From positions 1 through 64,000 of the forward strand of contig NZ_BDAY01000019.1 in NCBI RefSeq assembly GCF_001612685.1: a stretch of DNA of 64,000 nt, in the 5' to 3' direction. Made by a program: the position numbers and the translations under genes. The notes under the pieces were generated by a model, which searched no databases, was not told the DNA's origin, and was given only the letters and a program-made list of their open reading frames with translations. Positions within the stretch are counted from its first letter, which is position 1. Each line of letters starts with the position of its first letter. This document shows, piece after piece, positions 51,459 to 63,387 of the stretch. Source of the DNA: Nocardia altamirensis NBRC 108246 (lineage in GTDB: Bacteria; Actinomycetota; Actinomycetes; Mycobacteriales; Mycobacteriaceae).

Positions 51459-52013
51459 ATGACCACCGAAGGTGCCCTCACGACGCGCCCGTCGACCTCG
51501 AACGAGCTGATCCCCGGCCTCACCATCGCGCTCGCCGGGCTCACCGCGCTGTGCAATCTGTGGGGCGCCAAGGTCATCCTGGAGTTGTTCGGCGATCGAA
51601 AGCCGCACGTCGACAGCTCACTCGTGCTGTTCGCCGGCCTCGGCGCCCTCCTCGCCGCAGTGGCCATCGGCTACGGCGTCTTCCTGATGTCGCGCCGGGA
51701 CGAAGCGGGCCGCTACACCGTCGTCATCGCCTCCGGCGTCCTGTCGGTGTTCGGCATGGCTGCCCTCGTCTGCGCCCTCACCGGCTACCACCCCGACTAC
51801 GCCATCGACTGGTACCCCGCCGAAGGCCCCGTCGCCGATCCCTTGCTCGCCGTCTTCACCGGCCTCGTCGGCAGCGTCTCCGCGCTGGTCCACCGCGCCT
51901 GGATCCCCAGCTTGACCAGCCTCGTCCTCCCGCTCGCCGTCTTCCTCCTCGCCTCATCCCGCCCCACCGCGACCTGGATCGCCCAGCCTCGCTGGACATC
52001 TCGGCGTTATTGA
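51459..52013 (+). CDS. Four-helix membrane protein, unknown
   Basis: A 184-residue protein with hydrophobic segments at about 18-40, 53-75, 86-108 and 133-168, and a short extracytoplasmic loop 'GYHPDYAIDWYPAEG'. No family recognised. The ATG is preceded by GGGGAGGA at good spacing. It stands after the MerR terminator, so it has its own promoter in a short AT-richer stretch at about 51410-51440, and converges on the TetR gene. Function not inferable from context. Confidence 0.65.
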   Translation: MTTEGALTTRPSTSNELIPGLTIALAGLTALCNLWGAKVILELFGDRKPHVDSSLVLFAGLGALLAAVAIGYGVFLMSRRDEAGRYTVVIASGVLSVFGMAALVCALTGYHPDYAIDWYPAEGPVADPLLAVFTGLVGSVSALVHRAWIPSLTSLVLPLAVFLLASSRPTATWIAQPRWTSRRY

Positions 52014-52042
52014 CGCTTTCCCGTACCTCCGCCCGCGTGGGG

Positions 52043-52690
52043 CTATGACCGTCTTTCTGTGTGTGGCTGGCGCAGGGATTCCATCAGCTGTTCGTCGGTC
52101 AGCGGGGGAACCGGGAGGGGGTGGGCGGCGTCCGCGCGCAGACCGTCGAGGGTGAGGGCGAGGTGGCGGCGCCACGCGGTCGGGGCGGTGGTGGCCGTTG
52201 CTTCGAGGATTCTGGTGTGGGACCAGGTGATGAAGGCGATGTCCTCGAGGACCCAGTCGGCCCGAAGGGCGCCGGATTGCTGTGCGCGGGTGATGATTTG
52301 GCGCATCATGGTGTGTCCGGTCGCCTGGGCTGCCGCGATGGCGGTGCTCGGCGCGGCGCGGACGGCCAGCCCGCCGATGAGGCGGTCGGCGGCCTGGAGT
52401 TCGCAGATCTTTTCCACCAGGTAGACGAACGCCTCCCAGGGATCGGGGATTGCGAGCGCTTCCTCGGCGATGCGCCCGCCCGCTTCGATGCGGTCTTCGA
52501 CGGCGGCGGCGATGAGGTCGTCGCGGGTGGGGAATCGGTTGTAGAGGGTGCCGATCGCGACACCTGCGCGGGCGGCGATGTCCTTGAGCGGGGCGTCGAG
52601 ACCGCGTTCCTCGAAGACCGCACGAGCCGCGCTCACGATCGCGTCGCGGTTGCGACGGGCGTCGCTGCGTAGCGGCTTGTCCACGGGCAT
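52043..52690 (-). CDS. TetR-family transcriptional regulator
   Basis: A 215-residue repressor with the HTH 'IVSAARAVFEERGLDAPLKDIAARAGVAIGTLYNRFPTRDDL' (~18-58) and a ligand domain with C-terminal 'TRILEATATTAPTAWRRHLALTLDGL' typical of the SbtR/YbiH group. ATG start. Divergent from an SDR-type gene with a long near-perfect inverted repeat between them, so repression of both genes is expected. Confidence 0.9.
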   Translation of the reverse strand: MPVDKPLRSDARRNRDAIVSAARAVFEERGLDAPLKDIAARAGVAIGTLYNRFPTRDDLIAAAVEDRIEAGGRIAEEALAIPDPWEAFVYLVEKICELQAADRLIGGLAVRAAPSTAIAAAQATGHTMMRQIITRAQQSGALRADWVLEDIAFITWSHTRILEATATTAPTAWRRHLALTLDGLRADAAHPLPVPPLTDEQLMESLRQPHTERRS

Positions 52691-52723
52691 CCGCAGATCC
52701 TACAAATTCGAGCGCAGATTTAT

Positions 52724-52781
52724 GTTGAGCCCTGGTTCAAGTTAATGCTACGGTCGACGCTAACTTGAACAAGGGCTCAAC
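52724..52781. promoter_or_regulatory. Paired TetR operators forming a large inverted repeat
   Basis: Two 21-bp arms (52724-52744 and 52761-52781) are reverse complements with a single mismatch and are separated by 16 bp. Each arm contains a TTGA...TCAA dyad of its own (TTGAGCCCTGGTTCAA type), so each could bind one TetR dimer. The array fills most of the 105-bp divergent intergenic region. Confidence 0.75.
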
Positions 52782-52795
52782 TTAACGAGGTAGTC

Positions 52796-56857
<4,062 letters not shown>

Positions 56858-56861
<4 letters not shown>

Positions 56862-57481
56862 GTTTGGGCGCAGCGGACAACACCGCCGTGAACCCGATGC
56901 AGAGCACGAACGGCCACGGCGGACCGGTGTCCGCCGTGCCGTCGGCGGGCCAGACGCCGCCCGAGGTGCAGATCATCAACGCGGTGCAGTCGAGGATCGC
57001 CACTCCCGAGGTGATCAAGGCCGCCCGCGGCATGTCGCATTTCGGCGAGCACGCGCTCGGCTGGGTCGGCATCGCCGCGGCGGGCTGGCTCGTCGACAAG
57101 CCACGCCGCAGGCAGTGGGCCGGCGTCGCGGTCGGCGCGGTCGGCGCGCACGCCGCATCGATCGTGATCAAGCGGATCGTCCGCAGACCCCGCCCGAACG
57201 ACCCGTCGGTGCAGGTCAATGTGTCGACGCCGAGCAAGCTGAGCTTCCCGTCGTCGCACGCCACCTCGACCACCGCGGCGGCCGTGTTGCTCGGCAGATT
57301 GACCGGGCTACCCTTGCCTGCGGTGCTCGTGCCGCCGATGCTGCTTTCCCGAGTTGTGCTCGGGGTGCATTATCCCTCCGATGTGCTCGCGGGTTCCGCG
57401 CTCGGCGCCGCCTCCGCGGCCGCTGTGCTCGCCGCTGAAAAGAGACTCGATGACCGCCGCACAAGAAAGAGCCTCCGCTGA
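56858..57481 (+). CDS. PAP2-superfamily phosphatase of the arabinogalactan cluster
   Basis: A 207-residue PAP2 membrane phosphatase. Motifs: KRIVRRPRP (KX6RP), 'FPSSHATS' (PSxH), and 'SRVVLGVHYPSD' (SRxxxxxHxxxD). Homologue of Rv3807c, proposed to remove the phosphate from 5-phosphoribosyl-1-phosphoryl-decaprenol in the decaprenyl-phospho-arabinose pathway. Long hydrophilic N-terminus (~1-55). It overlaps glfT2 by 4 nt and is 1 bp from ubiA. Confidence 0.9.
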
Positions 57482-57482
57482 G

Positions 57483-58409
57483 ATGAGTGAAGAGCCGACC
57501 GGGACCGACCTAGCCGAAGGGGTCGTCAAGGGCCCACCGAAGACGTTGGCCGGTGGGCTGTTCAAGGCTGTCCGGCCGCGGCAGTGGATCAAGAACGTCT
57601 TGGTGCTCGCCGCACCGGTGGCCGCGGCCTCGGTCAACGAGCTGGACGTACTGACCTCCGTCGGCATCGCGTTCGTGGTGTTCTGCATGGCGGCCTCCGG
57701 CATCTACCTGGTCAACGACGCGCTTGACGTGGAGGCCGACCGGGCGCACCCGACCAAGCGGTACCGGCCGATCGCGGCCGGTGTCGTGCCGGTGAACCTG
57801 GCCTACCTGCTCGCCGTCCTGCTGCTCGCCGGATCGATCGCCGGATCGTTCCTCGCCTCCTGGCATCTGGCGGTCGTGATCGCGGTCTACATCGGCATCC
57901 AGCTGGCCTACTGCTTCGGTCTCAAGCACCAGGCGGTGCTGGACATCTGCATCGTGTCCTCCGGCTTCCTGCTGCGTGCCGTCGCCGGTGGCGCGGCCGC
58001 GGATATCGCTCCGTCGCAATGGTTCCTGCTCGTCATGGCGTTCGGTTCGCTGTTCATGGCGGCGGGCAAGCGCTACGCCGAACTGCAGATCGCGCTCGGC
58101 ACCGGCGCCAAGATCCGCAAGTCGCTCGAGTACTACACGCCGACCTATCTGCGCTTCATCTGGACGCTCGCGGCGACCGCCGTCGTGGTGTTCTACGGGC
58201 TGTGGGCCTTCCAGCAGGACAGCCTGAAAGACACCAATTGGTACGCCATCTCTATGATTCCGTTTACCATCGCAATTCTGCGTTACGCGGTCGACGTCGA
58301 TGGCGGCGAGGCCGGTGAACCCGAAGAGATCGCGCTGGGGGATCGTGTCCTCCAGTTCCTCGCAATTGCCTGGATCGGAGCGGTAGGTGTCGCTGTCTAT
58401 CTCACCTGA
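57483..58409 (+). CDS. ubiA: Decaprenyl-phosphate 5-phosphoribosyltransferase
   Basis: A 308-residue UbiA-superfamily prenyl-phosphate transferase that joins PRPP to decaprenyl phosphate, the first step to decaprenyl-phospho-arabinose. Motif 1 'YLVNDALDVEADRAHPTKRYRP' (NDxxDxxxD, ~75-83) and motif 2 'FGSLFMAAGKRYAEL' are present; about nine helices. Homologue of Rv3806c, mutated in some ethambutol-resistant strains. The ATG at 57483 gives the same N-terminal pattern as the M. tuberculosis protein; an ATG at 57450 is the alternative and would overlap the PAP2 gene by 32 bp. Confidence 0.95.
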   Translation: MSEEPTGTDLAEGVVKGPPKTLAGGLFKAVRPRQWIKNVLVLAAPVAAASVNELDVLTSVGIAFVVFCMAASGIYLVNDALDVEADRAHPTKRYRPIAAGVVPVNLAYLLAVLLLAGSIAGSFLASWHLAVVIAVYIGIQLAYCFGLKHQAVLDICIVSSGFLLRAVAGGAAADIAPSQWFLLVMAFGSLFMAAGKRYAELQIALGTGAKIRKSLEYYTPTYLRFIWTLAATAVVVFYGLWAFQQDSLKDTNWYAISMIPFTIAILRYAVDVDGGEAGEPEEIALGDRVLQFLAIAWIGAVGVAVYLT

Positions 58410-60366
58410 CGAGATGTTGGTAGCGGGAGTGGAGCGAACGGAATACGCGAACGAGGGGCCGGCTGCACAGCCGGCCCGCTCGGCGTTGCGGTTCGCCCGG
58501 CTATCCAAAGCCACGTTCGTCGGTGGGATCGTCCTCACCGTCGTCCTTTTCGCCGTCGGCGGCTGGCAGCGCCGCTGGATCGCCGACGACGGCCTCATCG
58601 TGCTGCGCACGGTGCGAAACCTGCTGGCAGGCAACGGCCCCGTCTTCAACGAGGGCGAGCGGGTCGAGACCAACACCAGCACCGCGTGGACCTACCTCGT
58701 CTGGTTCTTCAGCTGGCTGACCCAGGCGCGGCTGGAGTACGTGGTGCTCGGTGTCGCGCTGACGGCGTCGCTGGCCGCGGTGGTGTTCGCCATGCTCGGC
58801 GCGTCCCGGCTGTGGGGCGGCACCCGTGCCACGCTGCTGCTGCCTGCCGGTGTGCTCGTCTACATCGCGATCCCGCCCGCCCGTGACTACGTCACCTCCG
58901 GCTTGGAGAGCGGGCTGGTGATCTGCTGGCTCGGCCTGCTGTGGTGGCTGCTGATGCGGTGGGCCGTTACGGATCGGGTGCGCGTGCCTGCGCTGCTCGG
59001 CCTGGTTTTCCTCGCCGGCCTGGCTCCGCTGATTCGTCCCGAGATGACGCTGGTCGGCGGCCTCGCCTTGCTGATGATCGTCATCGCGCCGATGCCGGAG
59101 TCCCGGCTGCGCCCGATCGTGTTGCGCGGCTTGATCATTGCTGTCGCGGGCCTGGTGCCGATGGGCTATCAGGTCTGGCGGATGGGCTACTACGGCCTGC
59201 CCTATCCGAACACCGCGGTCGCCAAGGACGCGGGCGGCGCCAAGTGGGGACAGGGTTTCACCTACCTCTGGGATCTGGTCGGCCCGTACTACCTGTGGGT
59301 GCCGTTGCTCGTGCTGCTCGCCGGGGGCGTCGTCGCGGCACGGGCCAAGTCCGCCGAGGCCGATCCGGCCGGGCGGCACGCCGCCCCCGAATCAGCACGT
59401 CGCTGGAACGCGCGCCTGGTGCGCGAGTGGCTGCGCTCGCCCGCCGCGGTGGTCACGCTGGTGCTGGTGAGCGGTTTCCTGCTGACGCTCTACGCGCTGC
59501 GCGTCGGCGGCGACTTCATGCACGGCCGGATGCTGCTTCCGCAGTTGTTCCTGCTGCTGCTCCCGGTCGCGGTGGTGCCGATCCGGTTGCCGCAGGGCGG
59601 ACTTCGCGCGGCGAGCGCCGCCGACTTGTCCTTCGTGGTGATCGCGTTCGCGCTGCTCGGCACAGCGGGCTGGGCCTTGTTCGCCGCGGGCACCACGGCT
59701 ATCAAGACCGGCACCAAGATCAGTTCGACCGGCATCGTCGACGAGCGCGTCTACTACGTCCTCAACACCGGCCACGATCATCCGATCCTGGCCGAGGACT
59801 ACCTGGACTACCCGCGGATCCGGTCCATGGTCGACACCATCGCCGCGCATCCGGACGGTGGCCTGCTGCTGAACTCGCCGTCGTTCATGTTCTGGGACAT
59901 GGGCTTTCCGCCGCAGCCGATCCCGGACGGCGGGGCAGGCCATACCGTTTACTTCCTCAACCTCGGCATGACGAGCATGAACGTTCCGCTCAACGTGCGC
60001 GTGATCGACCCGATGGGCCTGGCCTATCCGCTGGCCGCGCACACCGAGCGGCTCGTCGACGGCCGGATCGGGCACGACAAGAGCCTGTACTCGGACTGGG
60101 TCGTCGTCGACACCGGCATGGTGGACCAGCGCCCGTGGCTGCCCTGGTACATGGACCCCAAGTGGGTGGCGCAGGCGCGCACCGCGATGTCGTGCCCGGC
60201 CACCGAGGCGCTGCTGGTGTCCTACCGGGACCCGTTCACCTTCGAGCGTTTCCGGCACAACCTGCGCAATGCGCTGACGTTCGCCAAATACCGCATTGAT
60301 CGAGTGCCCAAGTACGAGATCCAGCGGTGCGGCCTGGTAGATCCTTACCCACAACCGCCGCGCTGA
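58387..60366 (+). CDS. aftB: Terminal beta-1,2-arabinofuranosyltransferase AftB
   Basis: A 659-residue GT-C glycosyltransferase that caps arabinan with beta-1,2-linked arabinofuranose from decaprenyl-phospho-arabinose. The DD motif 'WIADDGLIVLRTVRNLLAG' lies at ~64-82 in the first extracytoplasmic loop, as expected for the catalytic Asp. About ten helices fill the N-terminal 420 residues, then a ~220-residue soluble C-terminal domain. Homologue of Rv3805c. The GTG at 58387 overlaps ubiA by 23 nt; an ATG at 58414 would give a 5-bp gap instead. Confidence 0.94.
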   Translation: MSLSISPDEMLVAGVERTEYANEGPAAQPARSALRFARLSKATFVGGIVLTVVLFAVGGWQRRWIADDGLIVLRTVRNLLAGNGPVFNEGERVETNTSTAWTYLVWFFSWLTQARLEYVVLGVALTASLAAVVFAMLGASRLWGGTRATLLLPAGVLVYIAIPPARDYVTSGLESGLVICWLGLLWWLLMRWAVTDRVRVPALLGLVFLAGLAPLIRPEMTLVGGLALLMIVIAPMPESRLRPIVLRGLIIAVAGLVPMGYQVWRMGYYGLPYPNTAVAKDAGGAKWGQGFTYLWDLVGPYYLWVPLLVLLAGGVVAARAKSAEADPAGRHAAPESARRWNARLVREWLRSPAAVVTLVLVSGFLLTLYALRVGGDFMHGRMLLPQLFLLLLPVAVVPIRLPQGGLRAASAADLSFVVIAFALLGTAGWALFAAGTTAIKTGTKISSTGIVDERVYYVLNTGHDHPILAEDYLDYPRIRSMVDTIAAHPDGGLLLNSPSFMFWDMGFPPQPIPDGGAGHTVYFLNLGMTSMNVPLNVRVIDPMGLAYPLAAHTERLVDGRIGHDKSLYSDWVVVDTGMVDQRPWLPWYMDPKWVAQARTAMSCPATEALLVSYRDPFTFERFRHNLRNALTFAKYRIDRVPKYEIQRCGLVDPYPQPPR

Positions 60367-60375
60367 TCACAGCCT

Positions 60376-60407
60376 CGCCGGGCCCGGTGTTCGCACCGGG
60401 CCCGGCG
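60376..60407 (+). terminator. Terminator of the glf-aftB operon
   Basis: A perfect 14-bp inverted repeat (arms 60376-60389 and 60394-60407) with a TTCG tetraloop, 9 bp after the aftB stop and followed by TCTGTCTTTGG. Confidence 0.82.
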
Positions 60408-60486
60408 TCTGTCTTTGGTCGGGTCACACAAAGGGGTGCTTGCTCGGCTGTCTCGGTTCGATAACGCCCGGCTAACGATGACACGC

Positions 60487-60492
60487 TAGGCT
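60487..60492 (+). promoter_or_regulatory. Predicted -10 element of the first mycolyltransferase gene
   Basis: TAGGCT, preceded by CGC, fits TANNNT and lies 100 bp before the ATG, giving a 5' UTR of about 94 nt. The -35 is not clear. Confidence 0.38.
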
Positions 60493-60592
60493 GCGAAAGT
60501 ACGCCCGTCGTGACGTCCACTTGTTGGGGGGTAGCGGCGGGTCATCGTGAGACGGCCGCCTTGGCTGCCGCAGGAACGAGAGGTCGAAACTG

Positions 60593-61672
60593 ATGCGAGG
60601 CGTGTTCGGGCGTCTGAATACTCGAAGAGCCGGATCGTGGTTCAAGCGTTCGGTGCTGGTGTCGATGGCGATTCTGCTACCGCTCGGGGTGTCGGTAACA
60701 GGTCCGGCAGGCCAGGCGTCGGCGGCGTTCAATCCCGACGGCTTCGATTTCTGGGTCGATTCCAGCATGGGCCCGATCAAGAACCGGGTCTTCCGTGCCG
60801 CGGACGGCAACACCAGGCGCGTGGTCTACGCGCTGGACGGCATGCGGGCGCGACCGGATCTGAGCGGCTGGGAAGTCGACACCGAGGTCGTGCGCGAGCT
60901 GACCAAATGGAACATGAACGTCGTGATGCCGGTGGGTGGGCCGTCGAGCTTCTACGCCGACTGGCTCGGGCCGAGCAATTTCTTCGGACTCGGCAGCTCA
61001 GGCAGTTCCGGTAGTGCCGGCTTGTCGTCCAGCGGTTCCGGCGATTCCGGGTCCGGCCTGCTTTCCGGTTCCGCGGGCCTCGGCAAGTCGAACACCTACA
61101 AGTGGGAGACCTTCCTCACCCAGGACCTGCGCTACGCGCTGCGAGATCGTTTGGGCTTCAACCCCAACGGCAACGCCGTGTTCGGCCTATCCATGGGCGG
61201 CAGTGCCGCGCTCACCCTCGCGGCCTACCATCCGGACCAGTTCCGTTATGCCGGTTCGTATTCCGGCTACCTGAACATCTCGGCGCCGGGTATGCGCGAG
61301 GCGTTGCGGGTGGCCATGCTGGATGCGGGCGGCTTCAATATCGACGCGATGGCGCCGCCGTGGGGCCCGCAGTGGCTGCGGATGGATCCGTTCGTGTTCG
61401 CACCGCGGCTGAAGGCCAACAACACTCGGCTGTGGGTGTCCGCGGGCAGTGCGCTGCCGAGCGCAAAGGACGGCCTGAGTTTCAACACCTTCAACGCGAT
61501 GGGGCTCGAGGCGCTCGCGCTGGCCAATACCCGTGCGTTCCAGGTCCGCATGCTCTCGCTCGGCGCCAACAACGCCACCTACGACTTCCCGGCCGTCGGT
61601 GTGCACAACTGGACCTATTGGGCCGACGAGGTCTATCGGATGATCCCGGATATGTCCGCCAATATCGGGTGA
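60593..61672 (+). CDS. Antigen-85-type mycolyltransferase, copy 1
   Basis: A 359-residue secreted esterase/mycolyltransferase. Signal peptide (basic start, hydrophobic ~19-33, cleavage near 'QASA|AF' at 44). Nucleophile Ser200 in 'FGLSMGGSAA', Glu306 ('MGLEALAL') and His338 ('VGVHNW') match the Ag85 triad. It transfers mycolic acid between trehalose monomycolates and onto arabinogalactan. A Gly/Ser-rich insert of ~40 residues (129-169) sits just before 'WETFL', where Ag85 has a ~10-residue loop. ATG with AGAGGTCGA upstream, a context shared by all three copies. Confidence 0.92.
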   Translation: MRGVFGRLNTRRAGSWFKRSVLVSMAILLPLGVSVTGPAGQASAAFNPDGFDFWVDSSMGPIKNRVFRAADGNTRRVVYALDGMRARPDLSGWEVDTEVVRELTKWNMNVVMPVGGPSSFYADWLGPSNFFGLGSSGSSGSAGLSSSGSGDSGSGLLSGSAGLGKSNTYKWETFLTQDLRYALRDRLGFNPNGNAVFGLSMGGSAALTLAAYHPDQFRYAGSYSGYLNISAPGMREALRVAMLDAGGFNIDAMAPPWGPQWLRMDPFVFAPRLKANNTRLWVSAGSALPSAKDGLSFNTFNAMGLEALALANTRAFQVRMLSLGANNATYDFPAVGVHNWTYWADEVYRMIPDMSANIG

Positions 61673-61688
61673 TTTCTCGGTAATCGCC

Positions 61689-61729
61689 AAGAGGCCGCCC
61701 GGTGTCCAACGCACCAGGCGGTCTCTTTT
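61689..61729 (+). terminator. Terminator of mycolyltransferase copy 1
   Basis: Arms 61689-61704 and 61712-61727 pair over 16 positions with one mismatch and one G-U, loop of 7 nt, followed by TTTT. It lies 17 bp after the stop. Confidence 0.75.
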
Positions 61730-61992
61730 CATGTGTCCGTCGCGGTCTTTTCACATGTCGGTAGTCCAACTCGGGTTTGGTAACGAATGCAGAGGGTAGC
61801 GGCGCCATAGTTGTGGGTTGGGTCACTTTCCAGCAACATGGAAGCATCCGCTACCGATTCATACACGGAGAGCATGTACTGAGGTCGATTCGTCCGTTTT
61901 CGGCGGACGATGGCCTGCGGTGCCCGACATGGGGCTTGGTGGAGATCGCCAAATATTTGCCGCCCCGGCCGCCAGAGTGAAAGGTCGAGTTG
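61730..61992. other. Intergenic region before mycolyltransferase copy 2
   Basis: 263 bp, part of a 320-bp gene-free gap. It holds a 7-bp hairpin (TCGTCCG/CGGACGA, 61890-61910) and ends with the conserved GAAAGGTCGA start context. A 67-codon frame at 61777-61980 lacks a ribosome-binding site and a recognisable fold, so it is not called. The promoter is probably here but was not pinned down. Confidence 0.35.
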
Positions 61993-63054
61993 ATGCGAAT
62001 TGCCCGCTGGAGACGTAGGCCCGGTACATCCGGAGCCACAGGTTCGTGGGTGAAGCGATCCGCATTAGGGATCGCTGTCGCGCTCCTGCTGCCTCTCGGG
62101 ATCTCGGTAGTCGGCACCGGTGCCACCGCATCGGCGGGATTCGACCCTGCGGCGTTCGACTTCTGGGTCGACTCCGGCATGGGCCCGATCAAGACCCGTG
62201 TGCTCCGCGCCCGCGACGGCAACACCAATCGCGTGGTCTACGCGCTCGACGGCATGCGGGCGCCGGAGCACCTCAACGGCTGGGAGATCGAGACCAACGT
62301 GCCCGCGGCGCTCGCGGACGCGAACATCAACGTCGTCATGCCGGTCGGCGGCATGTCCAGCTTCTACGCCGACTGGAACGCGCCGAGCCAGCTGGCAGGC
62401 ATCCCGGCGGGTACCGGTTCGGCCTCCGGTTCGGGTGCGCTGAACATCCTTGCCGCAGGACCGGGCAAGAGCTATCGGTACCAGTGGGAGACCTTCCTGA
62501 CCAACAACCTGCGCTGGGCGCTGCGCGACCGGCTCGGGTTCAACCCGAATCGCAACGGCATCTTCGGCCTGTCCATGGGCGGCAGTGCGGCACTCACGCT
62601 GGCTGCCTATCACCCGGACCAGTTCAGCTTCGCAGGCTCGTACTCCGGTTACCTGAACATCTCCGCGCCCGGCATGCGTGAGGCGATCCGCATCGCGATG
62701 CTCGACGCGGGCGGCTACAACGTCGACTCGATGGCGCCGCCGTGGGGTCCGCAGTGGCTGCGGATGGATCCGTTCGTGTTCGCGCCCAACCTGGTGCGCA
62801 ACGGCACTCGCCTGTGGATCGCGGCGGGCAGCGGCCTGCCGACGGCGACCGACGGGCCGAGCTTCAACACGCTGAACGGCATGGGCCTCGAAGCGTTGGC
62901 ACTGGCGAACACGCGTGCATTCGAGGTCAGGATGGCGACGCTGGGCGGTGGCAACACCGTGTACTCCTACCCGGCGTTCGGCATCCACGCGTGGAACAAT
63001 TGGACCGACGAGGCGTACCGGATGATCCCGGACATGTCCGCCAATATCGGCTGA
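61993..63054 (+). CDS. Antigen-85-type mycolyltransferase, copy 2
   Basis: A 353-residue paralogue of the preceding gene. Very basic N-terminus (MRIARWRRRPG), signal segment ~22-42, and 'TASAGF' cleavage region. Catalytic Ser194 in 'FGLSMGGSAA'; Glu and His in 'MGLEALALANTRAFEVRM' and 'FGIHAWNNW'. The loop before 'WETFL' is ~28 residues, Gly/Ser/Ala-rich (PAGTGSASGSGALN), shorter than copy 1. The last third is almost identical to copy 1 ('SMAPPWGPQWLRMDPFVFAP'). ATG at 61993; a TTG directly before it is not used as the start here. Confidence 0.92.
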   Translation: MRIARWRRRPGTSGATGSWVKRSALGIAVALLLPLGISVVGTGATASAGFDPAAFDFWVDSGMGPIKTRVLRARDGNTNRVVYALDGMRAPEHLNGWEIETNVPAALADANINVVMPVGGMSSFYADWNAPSQLAGIPAGTGSASGSGALNILAAGPGKSYRYQWETFLTNNLRWALRDRLGFNPNRNGIFGLSMGGSAALTLAAYHPDQFSFAGSYSGYLNISAPGMREAIRIAMLDAGGYNVDSMAPPWGPQWLRMDPFVFAPNLVRNGTRLWIAAGSGLPTATDGPSFNTLNGMGLEALALANTRAFEVRMATLGGGNTVYSYPAFGIHAWNNWTDEAYRMIPDMSANIG

Positions 63055-63068
63055 CCCTATCGCTGCGA

Positions 63069-63105
63069 ACAGACCGCCCGGCGCGCACTGCGCCGGGCGG
63101 TCTGT
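63069..63105 (+). terminator. Terminator of mycolyltransferase copy 2
   Basis: A perfect 16-bp inverted repeat (arms 63069-63084 and 63090-63105, loop GCACT) 14 bp after the stop. Confidence 0.82.
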
Positions 63106-63387
63106 CGTTGTCCGGGCTGGTCGGGGCATGGGTTGGTGAATGGCTGAGTGGTCGCTACCGATGCGCTCACGCGGCGGTGGACATTGCCCGCCTAAATAGC
63201 TGGCAAACTTCTAGCTTTCATTACGATCCGGCATCTCCATGCGTTTTGGTGGGGGCATCGCGCGAATACTGCCTATAGAAGAACGGTATTGCCGAGAACT
63301 TCGCGCATGGAAGCCATCGGTGCCCAGTGTCGATCTGCATGCACAACAGTTGCGGTCAACGACGATCGCACAGCGAAAGGTCGAATC
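63106..63387. other. Intergenic region before mycolyltransferase copy 3
   Basis: 282 bp of a 333-bp gene-free gap. AT-richer around 63190-63235 (CCTAAATAGCTGGCAAACTTCTAGC), where the promoter of copy 3 is likely. It ends with AGCGAAAGGTCGAATCGATG, the conserved start context. No gene was found. Confidence 0.35.

Noticed and set aside
61777..61980. A 67-codon frame between the mycolyltransferase genes
   Set aside because: No ribosome-binding site and no recognisable sequence; it crosses a hairpin that looks like a UTR element.
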